From the NCBI RefSeq assembly GCF_050908995.1, contig NC_135120.1:19915433-19979432 (forward strand): 64,000 bases of DNA, written 5' to 3'. Position numbers and translations under genes: made by a program. This stretch comes from Andrena cerasifolii. Lineage: Eukaryota > Arthropoda > Insecta > Hymenoptera > Andrenidae. Shown piece by piece: positions 13,101 to 22,890 of the stretch; position 1 is the first letter of the stretch; each line of letters starts with the position of its first letter. A model generated the notes under the pieces. That model was given only the letters and a program-made list of their open reading frames with translations, did not search any database and was not told the DNA's origin.

Positions 13101-14510
13101 GCGCTCCACTCGCGATGGATTCATCTTTCAGCGAAAAGGTTGTTGAGAAAGAACGGGCGAAGTAGCGTCGTGGATTGTGTTGTTATGATGAAAATCGATC
13201 GACACCTAGAGAAGTGATCACGACGCGATTTGAAAGGTAGGCAATGCCTCTGGTGGGTTACAGAGACAGCGGAGGACATCTCTCCGTACGCTACGTTCCA
13301 GCTTTCGGAAGGTGGCGGGGGATGCCTGGCAGGGTTGGGAGGGCTGGGAGGACTGGGAGACGCGGCGGAGGCCTCGGCGGCCGGTCTCCACACGAACAAC
13401 ACGCTCCTGCACAGTTTCATGTACCACGAGCACGCAATGACCGAAGGGTGCGCAAGCCCTCCACCTGCCGCGGCGGTACGTTATCATGGAAAGCTTCGAC
13501 ACAAAGTAATCAGTAACAAATAGCATCCAACTTTTACAATATCTCCATCCCGAAAAGAGCGTTTCCAGCTGCGACTCTTCGTTCGATAGCGTATTCACGA
13601 AAGCTTTTGTTATTCCTATCCTCGCGAAGCGAATCAAGTATCTGTGTTACAGTAACGTTCGCTTATATTTCCAAGCTTCTTGATCGCGGTCTTCCAATTC
13701 ATATCGCCCGGGTGTTTGGAGATTGTCGGGACTGCGGAGCGATGGGAACGGTATATTTAGAACGAATTGAACTTGCACGGTTGCAGAGTATGAAGAGCGT
13801 TTCGTCGAGGAGACGGCAGCAGAGAAAGCAACAAACTCCGGGCGACGTCGAGAGCGACGAGAGCGAGTCTGACCCGGATCAACTGACGAGCTCTCGCACG
13901 GAGTCTTCCAACCAGCTGGACGCTGGCAAACTCAAACACAGTACGTTCTATTCCACGGTTTGCAAGTGGTAACATCTCGCCAGTCTAACGTCAATGCTTC
14001 TCCCCACAGTTCGGGCCGTTTCCGACTTCATTTACCACGGTACGTCGAGCACTTCATCGGACATCTCACCCATGTCAGAACAGAAGTCACTCCCTCGAAG
14101 AGGACGTTCTAGGTAATTCGTCGCTTTCGTCGCAATACCTATTTACAAGCATACGTGCGACTGAGCTTTAAAGCACCAATGACGCGAAAGATATCTGTCA
14201 CAGAACGACATTCACTTCGCCCAGTGTATAAATTCATTTGCTTGGCCGTCTCGTAAGATGGCATGTTCCCAGCAGGAGCTCCCTACGCACGCTATTACCG
14301 CCGATATCGGTCGCGGAGACGACATTCGTAGGAGGTAACCAGGGGAACGTGGTGGCGGGGAACGGCGAGCGTACCGAGCGGCCGGAGCTGAGCGAGGCCG
14401 AGTGCGACATCGACTCCTTGAAGAAGCTGAAACTGGGCCTGAGGAGCTCTCTGTGGTCAAGGCCGAGCACCCAAAATAATCCTTCCTCCGACTACTCTAT
14501 CGCCGTTTAA
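327..14510 (+). CDS. Dscam2: Dscam2-type cell adhesion receptor, 3' part
   Basis: Partial gene for a homophilic immunoglobulin-superfamily receptor of neurites, known in Drosophila as Dscam2 and in honeybee as AbsCAM. Exons read: 327-478, 1163-1435, 1726-2010 or 3060-3359, 6787-6906, 7409-7582, 7736-7886, 8158-8306, 8364-8495, 9303-9603, 9932-10110, 10202-10371, 10453-10591, 10697-10814, 10891-11342, 11419-11600, 11666-12059, 12195-12338, 12444-12596, 13264-13475, 13787-13940, 14010-14112, 14276-14510. All phases join, giving about 1,456 residues. Domain order is late Ig5, Ig6, Ig7 (two alternatives), Ig8, Ig9, four FN3, Ig10, two FN3, a transmembrane helix and a cytoplasmic tail, which is the Dscam layout. 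The tail keeps the conserved ETAEDISPYATFQL segment. The last acceptor could be three bases upstream. Ig1 to mid-Ig5 are outside the window. Confidence 0.92.
479..1162 (+). other. Intron between Ig5 and Ig6 exons
   Basis: An intron of 684 bases without a supported exon or repeat. It ends in the pyrimidine tract and CAG acceptor at 1160-1162. Confidence 0.6.
1163..1435 (+). CDS. Dscam2: Dscam2 exon: Ig6 domain
   Basis: One exon carries a whole Ig domain. It opens with LPYIRLIPKVTAVAGETL, has the first cysteine in LRLKC, the core tryptophan in IKWER and the second cysteine in GVYTCSARN. The exon starts and ends in phase 1, so its 3' end can be joined to either of the two Ig7 exons that follow. 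Confidence 0.9.
1726..2010 (+). CDS. Dscam2: Dscam2 alternative Ig7 exon A
   Basis: A 285-base phase-1 exon encoding a complete Ig domain. It starts VPPKISPF, has TLTCSV, the core WLKDG and the NYSCVARN strand F motif with an N-glycosylation sequon. The acceptor is TTATTATTCCAG and the donor G|GTAATC. It is the upstream member of a pair with the exon at 3060; both start and end in the same phase and encode the same domain, so only one should be used per transcript. Fly Dscam2 and honeybee AbsCAM have this arrangement. Confidence 0.88.
2274..2287 (+). promoter_or_regulatory. YGCY cluster, possible Muscleblind site
   Basis: Four YGCY tetranucleotides (CGCT, TGCC, CGCT, TGCT) lie within 14 bases, 264 bases downstream of Ig7 exon A. 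Muscleblind-family proteins bind YGCY repeats, and Muscleblind is the known regulator of the Dscam2 Ig7 choice in Drosophila. The assignment here is inference from motif and place. Confidence 0.3.
2795..2945. repeat. TA-rich tract
   Basis: Long run of alternating T and A with interruptions, about 115 bases upstream of the Ig7 exon B acceptor. It is low-complexity intron sequence. Confidence 0.75.
3060..3359 (+). CDS. Dscam2: Dscam2 alternative Ig7 exon B
   Basis: A 300-base phase-1 exon encoding a second version of Ig7. It starts VPPIIEPF, has the first cysteine in RTVCGV, the same WLKDG core as exon A, and DYTCVAANPAAEV around the second cysteine. The strand F to G region closely follows exon A, while the middle of the domain differs and is five codons longer. 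The acceptor is CTTTTCCAG and the donor G|GTAACT. The exon is markedly more GC-rich than exon A. Confidence 0.88.
5329..5566. repeat. CT microsatellite
   Basis: About 240 bases of (CT)n with TATC and TGTC interruptions, inside the intron downstream of Ig7 exon B. It creates long Ser/Leu-rich or Arg/Glu-rich open frames that are not genes. Confidence 0.95.
5814..5836. repeat. Adenine homopolymer
   Basis: A run of more than 20 A residues in the Dscam2 intron. It could be the tail of an old retroposed sequence, but no body was recognised next to it. Confidence 0.8.
6787..8306 (+). CDS. Dscam2: Dscam2 exons: Ig8 and Ig9 domains
   Basis: Four exons. Ig8 is split between 6787-6906 (VPPRWIVEPTDVSVERN, first cysteine in ALHCQAQG, core tryptophan in IVWKK) and 7409-7582 (second cysteine in FYLCQASNGIG). 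Ig9 is split between 7736-7886 (first cysteine in TLHCEVHG, core VTWLKGG) and 8158-8306 (second cysteine in YFCQASNLYG). The junction 7886/8158 uses the AG at 8156-8157, giving NYR-VTVKREVTPDG in frame; the later TACAG at 8161-8165 would break the frame. Confidence 0.88.
7076..7131. repeat. ATT microsatellite
   Basis: An uninterrupted (ATT)n tract in the intron splitting Ig8. ATT-rich tails also follow the non-LTR remnant near 52.9 kb and the tRNA-like sequence near 45.4 kb, so this could be a retroposon tail, but no body was recognised. Confidence 0.9.
8364..11040 (+). CDS. Dscam2: Dscam2 exons: fibronectin III domains 1-4
   Basis: Eight exons (8364, 9303, 9932, 10202, 10453, 10697 and the first third of 10891) encode four FN3 repeats. 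FN1 begins EPPQPPNSLETAMVAS and finishes in the 9303 exon, which also opens FN2 (ILITWSPPLPE). FN3 begins VPSVPPEDVRCAALTSQSLQ and FN4 begins VPGSPADIKVVV. Each repeat has the typical tryptophan in strand B and tyrosine in strand F. The 10202 exon uses the AG at 10200-10201; the nearer CCCAG at 10204-10208 would cause a stop. Confidence 0.88.
8496..9302 (+). other. Repeat-like intron inside FN1
   Basis: An 807-base intron with repeat character. Two similar G-rich heads (GGGGAGACCGGGG near 8564 and GGGAGAGCGGGGAG near 8761) and a repeated GGACGAAAGTAAC word lie in it, together with a 13-bp inverted repeat at 8945-8982. I see no coding potential and no transposon ends that can be paired with confidence. 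Confidence 0.5.
10891..12059 (+). CDS. Dscam2: Dscam2 exons: Ig10 and FN5-FN6
   Basis: Exon 10891-11342 finishes FN4 (HVEYQFWVTGSTRVGEG) and carries all of Ig10, with its cysteines in ATLSCNAVG and NYTCQVENSQG and the core tryptophan in REWYKG. Exons 11419-11600 and 11666-12059 encode FN5 and FN6 (VPPSAPVLYVTSSTSSS and AAAFLSPNSTTLVL). An Ig domain set between FN4 and FN5 is the diagnostic Dscam layout. Confidence 0.9.
12195..12338 (+). CDS. Dscam2: Dscam2 exon: transmembrane segment
   Basis: Encodes a juxtamembrane linker (EPPPPELSKRG), then a hydrophobic stretch (VMLPLIVATVALVVAVVIVA) followed by the stop-transfer residues FRWRN. This is the single membrane span. The donor is A|GTAAGT, phase 1. 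Confidence 0.92.
12444..14510 (+). CDS. Dscam2: Dscam2 exons: cytoplasmic tail and stop
   Basis: Five exons: 12444-12596 (AETQRERYYATIHK, conserved in Dscam tails), 13264-13475 (ETAEDISPYATFQLSE then a Gly/Leu-rich linker), 13787-13940 (acidic-serine stretch), 14010-14112 and 14276-14510. The first could also start at 12456, since two AGs are in frame. The last exon ends ELSEAECDIDSLKKLK and, at the terminus, SDYSIAV with TAA at 14508-14510. The final residues I-A-V fit a class II PDZ ligand. Confidence 0.8.
12597..13263 (+). other. Intron in cytoplasmic-tail region
   Basis: 667 bases between tail exons with no supported exon. The frame from 12444 runs some way into it without a conserved motif, so an extended alternative exon is possible but unsupported. 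Confidence 0.5.
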
Positions 14511-15501
14511 TTCACAGACCCTCTCTGCCCCCCGCGTGCCTCCTGCGCTATTCTTCCCGCACGATGTCCACGGTAGTCGAAAGGTATGCCCCCGTTTCAA
14601 ACCCCCCTCCTCTCCGCCCTCGTGGTCCAAAAGAGTTAGGTAAACGAATCCTTCTATCTGGTGTCCCGTCGAGCTGTCTCGACGCGGTTTAGATTTTAAA
14701 GGAAGAAAAAGAAAACGAGAAAAAAATCGAAAGAAAGACAGGGTGCGCTACGCGCGTCCTTAACCCTGCCCCCCATTTTTCTCTCTGTCGATTATTAGGT
14801 GAAAAATTCAATTATACCCGTTGCTGCGGAGTCGACAGATGGACCGCTTATAGATAACGAGGAGGAGCGCGGTGGGTGGGTGATCGGTAAGATCGATCGA
14901 ACGCATCGAAACCCATTGGTACGCGCGGCACCGTCTATTGTCGTCGAGCGGCTCGCTGTAACTCGAACGCGGCGTGCCTCCGTTGCCTTTCTCCTCCTTA
15001 CCTATGACGCAACGGGGTTATTACATCCGTGCGATGCGTGAGTGCGTACGCGTACGTGACGAGTGAATGGTCATAGGTTGAATGAGAGTTGACCGCGTGT
15101 AGGAGTGCGTGCCAAACGACAATTTGCTCAGACCGCTGCGACTCGTTTGCCGGCGGGCGACCCATTCGAGACCAAAGACTTAAACGTACGAGCAGGGGCA
15201 CAGGAGAAGTCCTCGGAGCGTCGGCCGGCCAGTGGGAAACGACGCCGCGCCCAATTTCGGGGCAAATTCGCGTTCCAAAGTGGAACTGGACGCGTCGAGT
15301 TCTACCTCCGAGCGTCGTCGCGCGATCGCTTGGAATCCGGTGTCGAACGTCCCTCGGGCTTCGCGACAAATTACCGCTTACCGTTTAAGCAGCTCGCTGG
15401 AACTGAGGAGCCTCCGGAGCTCCATGGACAAAACATCACCGCGCAACCTCGGCGAAATTGATCGTTGCGTAACTAATTACCCGCGAGGCGAGTAGAGTAT
15501 C
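14511..15501 (+). other. Probable Dscam2 3' UTR and flank
   Basis: Follows the Dscam2 stop codon. CpG-rich sequence with short overlapping open frames on both strands and no recognised domain. The end of the transcript cannot be placed from sequence alone. Confidence 0.45.
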
Positions 15502-16652
15502 TAGTGTTCCTTCCCGAGAATTCTTTCTCGAGAATTTCTCGAGAAATTTTATAAATGCTTATTTCTTATTTCTCAAGAAATACTATTTTTCTCGAGAAAC
15601 TTAAGTTTACGAAAATTATTATAAATCTCATTTATTTTCGGAATTGAATTTTCAGATAGTTCACACATTTACAATTTATAATAAATCTTATTAGTAACTT
15701 TAGAACCTACATGAATTACAATAGAAAATCTCAGTTGAGAAGATTCGACATTATTGACTGGTGAAGGTGCTCTTAAATTCTTATTTAACAATTTAGAAAA
15801 ATGGTATACCTACCGAGTTAAGTAATGAGTTTCTTGTGGCTATTAAAGAAGAAATATCGAAGAAGAAGAGACAAAAGTATTGTATCCTTTATAAAATTGT
15901 TGCATAGGTAATGGAAAATCTCTTCAAAAAGATTCAAAAGACGGGTTTGTCATTTAATGTCCACGACAGATATGTATATAACGGCAAAACAATTTTTAAG
16001 TAGCTAAACTTTTCGGGAAATATAACAGTAACCATGATTCTACTGAAAATACTGAAAAATTTACGGGTCCTCAAAATGAAGAATTATCATTAAGAAAAGA
16101 ATTAGAGATAGCAATCGCAGAGAGCCTCCAAGAAATTAGTATCAACCAAGAACACGATAAATTCCGAACTTTAACAAAGGAATTTCATATTTTTGAGTCC
16201 ACTGGAAGGACACCCAATTTACCATAACTTTTATATCTACAAAATAAATAATTTTGTATCCTCCATAGGATCAAGTCAACATCCACTCAAATCGAAAGAA
16301 AGTTTTCGAAAGCTACAGATTTTATCACAAAAAAAGAAACAGATTAAAAAACTATTTTAAAATAAAAAAGTAATGTTTCGCTTTGCACAAATTTTGTATT
16401 AAATAAATAAATATATCAATTATATTTAATATCTGTTTTTCCATTTATACAAGGTTTGTGCAAATTAGACAGGAACGAACGATTAGTTACAGGTTTCTTG
16501 TGTTTTCGATAAATATTATCAACACTATTCCAAAAATATAAATTTTGTAATATTTTTTGTTCATTTTCTCAAGAATTCTCGAGAAGTATGATCTGATTTC
16601 TGATTTCTCGAGAGACAAAAAATATCGAGAAATCAGGAACACTAAGAGTACC
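15494..16652. mobile_element. Degenerate hAT-type DNA transposon
   Basis: An AT-rich insertion in CpG-rich DNA. Its ends are the inverted repeats TAGTGTTCC (15502-15510) and GGAACACTA (16636-16644), flanked by AGAGTATC (15494-15501) and AGAGTACC (16645-16652), an 8-bp target duplication differing at one base. Subterminal TTCTCGAG words are repeated at both ends. On the plus strand near 16274-16345 the frame reads STSTQIERKFSKATDF followed by ITKKRNRLK, which fits the C-terminal dimerisation segment of hAT transposases. Stops and the 1.14-kb length show a dead, internally deleted copy. Confidence 0.8.
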
Positions 16653-19600
16653 CCTGCCCGATGCCGACCGGGACCATTTATTTTCGTCACGCTGGCCTGC
16701 ACGATTCGTTCGCTCGATTCTAGACAAGTCCGTCGTTATTTTTTGCAACCGCGTTCCGCGCTCGCTTTCAATCAGTTCCCCGGCTCGTCATCGGCTAATC
16801 GCCCGTTGCGACACGCTGCGACTTTTAAGCGGCCGTTCTTGAGCAATCTTTCGTTTTGCAAGCGCCGCAGTGCGAGCAGCTGCACCAGCGGCAGTCTTAT
16901 CTCTGCAATTGCAAGCGAACTTTTCAAGAATTCTCTTATCCCTCTGTTTGAACTTCTCAAGCGCAGAAAACTAAAACTTCCAGCGTGCGGTTGAAACTTT
17001 CTGATCCGTATAAAATTTTTCACGAATCACTCGCATAGTTCCCTATCGTTTAAAAATCTCGACACACCCGCCGGAGTCTCTGCGACGACGCTCGGAGGGA
17101 AAGAGGACGCTCCGTCCGCTTAGCAAGACTGATTTTTCTTACCCTCCGTTCGATCACGTCTTTTCGAGCCGCACGATAATTTCGCCAAGCGAACCCGCGG
17201 CGCCGTTCCGCCACCCCTAGAGCGATGCTCACCTGTGCCCGGTGCGTGCGTGGTGTTAGAATCGGGACGAGGGTGCGTAGCCGAGAGCGGCGATTTGGCC
17301 GTTAATCGCGCAGCTGTTACGACTGTGTCATGGAACGTTACGGCGATTAATCGGCAGCATGATCGAGCGAGCGCGCCTCCAAGGGGCGGCTCGCCCGGTC
17401 GGTTGGGCTCTGTTTGCATTGTAAAGTTTATACGTACGTCTAACACACCGTTGATTACTTTAAGTCCGTTATTAATCCTAAGACGTCCGCGAGAGCCGGG
17501 TCCGAACGATTTTCTCGCGCGGGGACGCGCCGCGGCGCGGTCGCGCGCTCCGATTCCCGCTCTGTAAATTTACCGACGCGACGGGAACGACGCCCGGCCC
17601 CCCGAACCGTCGTTACCCGCGTCTCTGTCGACGCCACCGTTTCGAGCCGACATCCCTCTTCGAATGTCGCGCACTTTTAACTTAAAGGCACGCCGACTAT
17701 TTCTAAATCCACCCAACCGCTACGTCCTCGAATTAAACCCGCGGCGTCGCGACGCCCGGCGACCGCGCGCGCCGCGGCGAGAGGGCCGGCTTCCCCAGAA
17801 AATCCGCCGTCGATTCGAACGCTTCCAAAGCCGACTGCACCCGCTGCCGCGTGGATTAAGACTGGAATCGGCAAGCATTTCCCACGGACGCGCGACGATC
17901 CTCGAATCCCCGCTGATAGCTTGCGACCGTCGCTCGAAGGCGTCGCAGCATCCCCCGCTTTAAATCGCACAGCAACGGGAGGACGCTACTCGCAACGAAT
18001 CCCGAAAGCTCCCTCAGACTGATTCGAAAGTAAAACACGAACGTTCACGCGCGTATCCGTGCATACACCGTGATCGCTAAAAGTTCCAAGACTTTCAACG
18101 GCACTGCCATTTCCCCGCGGACTACCCGTAAACGGGCCCAGAGCCGTGGCCGACGTCCTATCTCACCGGAAACAATAACTTCGCGCGATCTTTTAATCGA
18201 TAGCCGCGTGAATTCCTACAGCGCTTAGGGTTAAATACGGTTTTTCCGAAATGGTTTTTTAATGAAATTACTACAGCCCCGATGGACTTCCCCCTCCGCC
18301 TCCCCCGCGTTCCTTTCATTCGATTGGCGAGGCTGAGTTCCGTGTGCGTGCGCGACACTGCGAAGAACCAGGGCATAGGTATACGTATATATAAATTTAT
18401 ATAAATAAATATATTATATAGATATATATGTACTTAAAGCGCGCGTAAGACGCATACATACGAATACATACATGGGTGTATATACGAGAAAGCACGTCAA
18501 TCAAACTCGTAGAGTTCGATTAAGTTGTTAGATCCTCGGGCGGGAAGCGGGTATCGTTTGTCGACGTTGCGACAAAAGTTTTTGTACATTCTTCCTTATC
18601 TCAGCGACCGACCGACGTCCGTCGAACGAGCACCGTGTACGATCGTCCGGGTTCATTCGACACACTCGTACCGATTTTCTTTTCCCCCCCGTCTCCGAGA
18701 ATCTCTGGCTCCTGGCGACAAGCATCCGCGAGCGTTCTGCGACGATATCGATACAATATGATTGCGGTAAACATTGCGTGCCATGGATTTTACAAATTCT
18801 CTTCTTTTATACATATCAGTGTGACTGGCGGATATGACGCTGTGCGTCGCGATGTTGCTGTACGATGTTCATTGATCGCGTTGGGTAATACTGCGAGTCT
18901 TAGCTGCGACGCAAGCGTTGGCCAATCGAGTCGTTGATTTTCCGGTACCGATATTTCGCGCGCGATCCCCGACATCGGTCGAGGAGCCAGGAATCCTCCG
19001 GACAGACAAGACTCTACTGCCAATCATTTCTTTCCTGCGTTAATCGTTGGGTCGAACGGTCGAGCCTCGCGATGCTGCGAACGGTGCGTTTTAATTAAAT
19101 CGGTGACGTAACTTGGGACACCTAGAAATACACTTGACGCTTCGCTCCGCGCCCGTGCACGCGCGGTCGGTCGCGACAAGAGGCTCCCTAGAAGTCGGGC
19201 GACAGGAGTGGATGAAAGTAATTCACTGGGGAATGGGGAAACAGTTTTGGAGTACTCGATGAACATTAGCGGTGCTCGAAATGCAAGCTCGGAAGATCGA
19301 GGAATCGGTTGTTTGTCGTCCGGATTGATGTTACACCCCTGCGGTTTAATTGAACTCTCCTTGGTCGCGATCTTTCGAAACACGCTGGTTTTGTGCCGAC
19401 GGCAAAATGAAAGTTACGCCACCGGTTTGTCCGCGTTAGCGAAGGAACGAAGGCATGAGGAGCGAGCAAATCAAACGAACAATTATTACTGTAACTACTA
19501 TTAGCATCGTTGTAAAAAAAAAAAAAATAAAATAAAAAATAACGGAGGGAATGAGAAGGGACAAAGGATGGAGGGAACGACGGCGCGAATGTGAGATGGT

Positions 19601-19966
19601 GTGCCTGCGTATCGAGCATTCCACACGGTGGCGTTGGCCACGCGCGAAGGGACGTATCGAGAATCGCGATTTCTCTCGCTGTCTCGCGCGATCGCGAAGC
19701 AGATGCGGCGACGCGATCCACCACGTCGCGCGCTGAAACTGTATTAAGTCGGCGGTACGACGTTTCGAAGCATTGTGTCGATCGTAGGATCGATAAAATA
19801 AATTGATATCCTGTAAAGTACTATGAAACAAACGACTCAGGAGACTCACCGTTATTTCGACCCCTGGAAACGAAAATCTGACCCCGATCGATCGAAGTGA
19901 CGGTAGAAATTGAATTTTTAATTAAAAAATAAGAGACACAGAGACATGGGTGTTACAAGAGTTTCA
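16645..19966. other. Intergenic, CpG-rich, no gene seen
   Basis: Separates the hAT copy from the 3' end of tropomyosin B. Many CG dinucleotides, Arg-rich shadow frames on both strands, a TA-rich tract near 18378-18430 and an A run near 19515-19540. The right end must contain the tropomyosin B 3' UTR. Confidence 0.55.
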
Positions 19967-21239
19967 CTAGTATCCGGTGAGCTCGGCGAACGTGGAGTCC
20001 ATGTCGTCGCAGATGTACTTGTACTTCTCTTTCTCCCTAAACAGGAAGTCTGGAAAAGAAGAACGCGAGGGTGTTTAACGGGGAGGTGCCTAGCGAAGTA
20101 CAGACAGACCGAGGTGTACAGAGGATATGAACGTCGGAACGTGCCTTCTCTCGCGTCCAGCTCTTTCGAGAACACTTTCACCATCTTCTCTGCAATAATG
20201 GCCCTCTTCTCGGCAGTCTTCAGTTTCATCTTCAACTCCTTCAACTGGGCCTTAAACTCCTCCACCCTCTGATTGGCCTGCAAAACCTCCGGACGCGTTA
20301 CAAACGATTAATCCGTAGACGCTGCTCGACGAGCAAGCCAGCGGTACCTTTTCTTCGGACACTTCTAAAGACTTCAGTATATTTCCAACGATGAACAACT
20401 CGTCCTCCCGCTCCATGATCTTCCTGCAAACGATTACGCAGGTTCTTCCTCGCGTAGAAGCCAACAAGCATCGACAATTATCTTAGGAAACTTACGCCTC
20501 GCTGGATTTCACCCTCTCCTCCGCCGCCTCCAATTCGTCCTCCACGAACGCCAGCTTCCTAGAGATCTCGTCCGACTTCGTGTCAGCGTCCTCGGCGATC
20601 AGCCTCGCGTCTCTCAGCTGCCCCATCAGCTGGTCCATCCTCTCCTCGTCCTGCTTGCTCCTGTTCTCCAGAACTTTGCAGATACTGAAAGGGACCATTC
20701 TCGTTCTAGAACTCGGGACGCAGAGCCTTCGGGGGCCTAAAACTCTCCGTCTTATCACCCTGAATACGTAACAGACCGTTTCGCGTCCTCCGCGGTTTCC
20801 ATCGCCTGCGCCAGCTTCGTTTGAGCCGTCAGTCGACGCTCCTCGGACTTTTCCAAGCTCTGCAGGCACTGCTGCATCTTTCTGTTCAGTACTGCCAACT
20901 CCGACTGAGTCTGTCCCCGGGCAAAATCAGAGATAGCGTACCGCTTAAGTAAATCGGCACGCAGCACCTAGTATCGCGCGACTATGACGATTTACTGACC
21001 ACGATGTAGACTCTCTCCTTCAGCTCCAGGTCTCTGTTGGACTTCTCCAGCTGGCCTTTGCTCAGCTCCAAGTCGCGCTCCATTTGCACCAGCTTCTTCG
21101 CCAGTTCCCGCACCTCGTCCCGCAGCTTCTCCTCCCGCCGATTCGCCTCCCGCGCCTGTTGATCGCACATATCGGCCCTGTCCATCGCCAGGTCCTTCTC
21201 GATCTTCAGGGTCTGCAGACGTTTCTTGATCGCGTTCAT
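19967..21239 (-). CDS. Tropomyosin B (downstream tandem copy)
   Basis: A tropomyosin of 284 residues, the standard length; it forms a parallel coiled-coil dimer lying along actin filaments. Exons in transcript order: 21239-21000, 20910-20777, 20684-20496, 20423-20348, 20277-20145, 20049-19967, of 240, 134, 189, 76, 133 and 83 bases, all in phase. It starts MNAIKKRLQTLKIEKDLAMD at the first ATG of the frame. The central part has LKSLEVSEEK and ANQRVEEFK, as in animal tropomyosins, and the heptad pattern runs throughout. The C-terminus is ICDDMDSTFAELTGY. The last intron has a GC donor. It is a paralogue of the gene at 22891-24286; which named isoform class it belongs to is not settled. Confidence 0.9.
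20139..20145 (-). other. GC donor of tropomyosin B last intron
   Basis: On the minus strand the exon ends GAA G and the intron begins GCACGT. The acceptor CTTTTCCAG ends at 20050. Only this GC-AG join restores the tropomyosin reading frame (ARE-DFLFREKEKYK). The paralogue has GTGAGC at the same place. Confidence 0.8.
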
Positions 21240-22890
21240 GGCCTCGGCGATTGAGCAACGGGTCACGGTAGCAAGCTAAGTGGAAGAGCGATCATGTAAG
21301 TCTTACGAAACACCTTGTTTCATTTTAAAATGACTCTCTGAGCCGCTGTTGCTCATTAGTAGGCTCGCGAATCGATTAAGTTAAGCATCCCTTTGTAGCA
21401 AAAACAAAAGTCACTGTCAACGCGAAAGTGGCGCAAGATACGAAGCTTTCGAAGCTTCCCAAACTGTTCCACGTGAATATTCGCGATTCCCTTCGAAAGT
21501 GAAACAAATATTTAATCAAATGGATGCATAGCAATTAATCGTAACGCGAGAAACAACAAGATATAATATGGATCAGGGTTTTTTTTTTGATAGAGTAGTG
21601 AATTACTGAATGTTGTTTATAAATGGAAAATCCGAATTGTTTGCTCGCTTTGTTATCGCGAACACAGCTTCGCTAACTCGGCTATACACTGTCAAATGAA
21701 TCGTTAAATTTGATGCACTTCAACACTTCCGCCAGGCTTTTCGCTCTCGCGATCGTGAAATCTGTGACTTTTACGTACTGGCGTTTCGGAAGAACAGTAT
21801 TCAGGCAGACTGGATCGTACGGTTTTACAAAGCAAAGCTCGCGGGTTACTGCACTCGGTGACCGGCGAGGACAATGCTTTATAGACTCGAAGAAATGCAA
21901 AAGAACCGAGCAGTCCGCTTCTTTAGTTAGACGCAAACGGATTCCTCGACTTCTCTAGACGTTTATGCTCTTATCCGATCGCTCGTTTGTCGCAAAGCTG
22001 ACACTCGGCTCTCAACAGGTACACGGGTTTTCGAACGACCCTATTAAAAATCTGCCGTGCCGCTTCGTGCAGCACAGTGGTTGCTAAAAAAATAAAACTA
22101 TTGCGCGCGGCAGGAGCTGATAAGCACAACATATATTTCGTTCTGATAACGATTTCACAAAGAAACATCGTCCGAGGTTGAGGGAAATATATTCTGCCAT
22201 AAACGAAACGATTTTATTAGTTACTTTATTATTTCCAATGTTACGTAGGGTATCCAGGGTTCAATTTAATCATTTAATTCAAGCTTAATCGAGGAGCGTC
22301 GGAAGAGGCGAATCGTTATCGCTCTTTCCCTTGAAATCCTTGCATCGTACGCGACAGGGAATTAGAAAAATAAATGGGACGCGCGATTGTACCTTTTCCA
22401 ATGTGATTTATTGAAAATTCAGATTCGACATACAACGATAAAAAGGGGTGGGACGCAGTATCGTGCTTGCATTCGTGTATCGCGGTCGGCAACTCCTCTT
22501 CGAAACCTCTGAAAGAAAAATAGGCGATCTATCGTCAGTTCTATCAAAAAAAAAAAAATGGGGAAAGACTATCGTTCCTGAAGCAACGGCGGGCCAGCTG
22601 GCGCCGCGGCAGAGGCCTTGACAAAGCGTGTTACACAAAGCAAAGCGGTTACATTAGCAAACTAGCAATATACATCGTTTATTCGCCGGGTTAATTGCGA
22701 GATTTCGCGTGGCAAGTTACTCCGTGAAGCCCCTTAAGATCTCATCCCACGATACGCTATAACGAATTAAATCCAGGCACGGCTGAGCACGGCTGAAAGA
22801 CAGAAGCGAGACTCCCGTGTTATATGCAGCGAACAAGCGAAAGCAGCAGAGAATAGCAAAATAAAAGAAACTCCATCCGTCCGAGTGAGA
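21240..22890. other. Spacer between tandem tropomyosin genes
   Basis: 1.65 kb containing the tropomyosin B 5' region on the left and the tropomyosin A 3' UTR on the right. No extra exon or repeat of note was recognised, apart from short A or T runs near 21579 and 22546. Confidence 0.55.
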
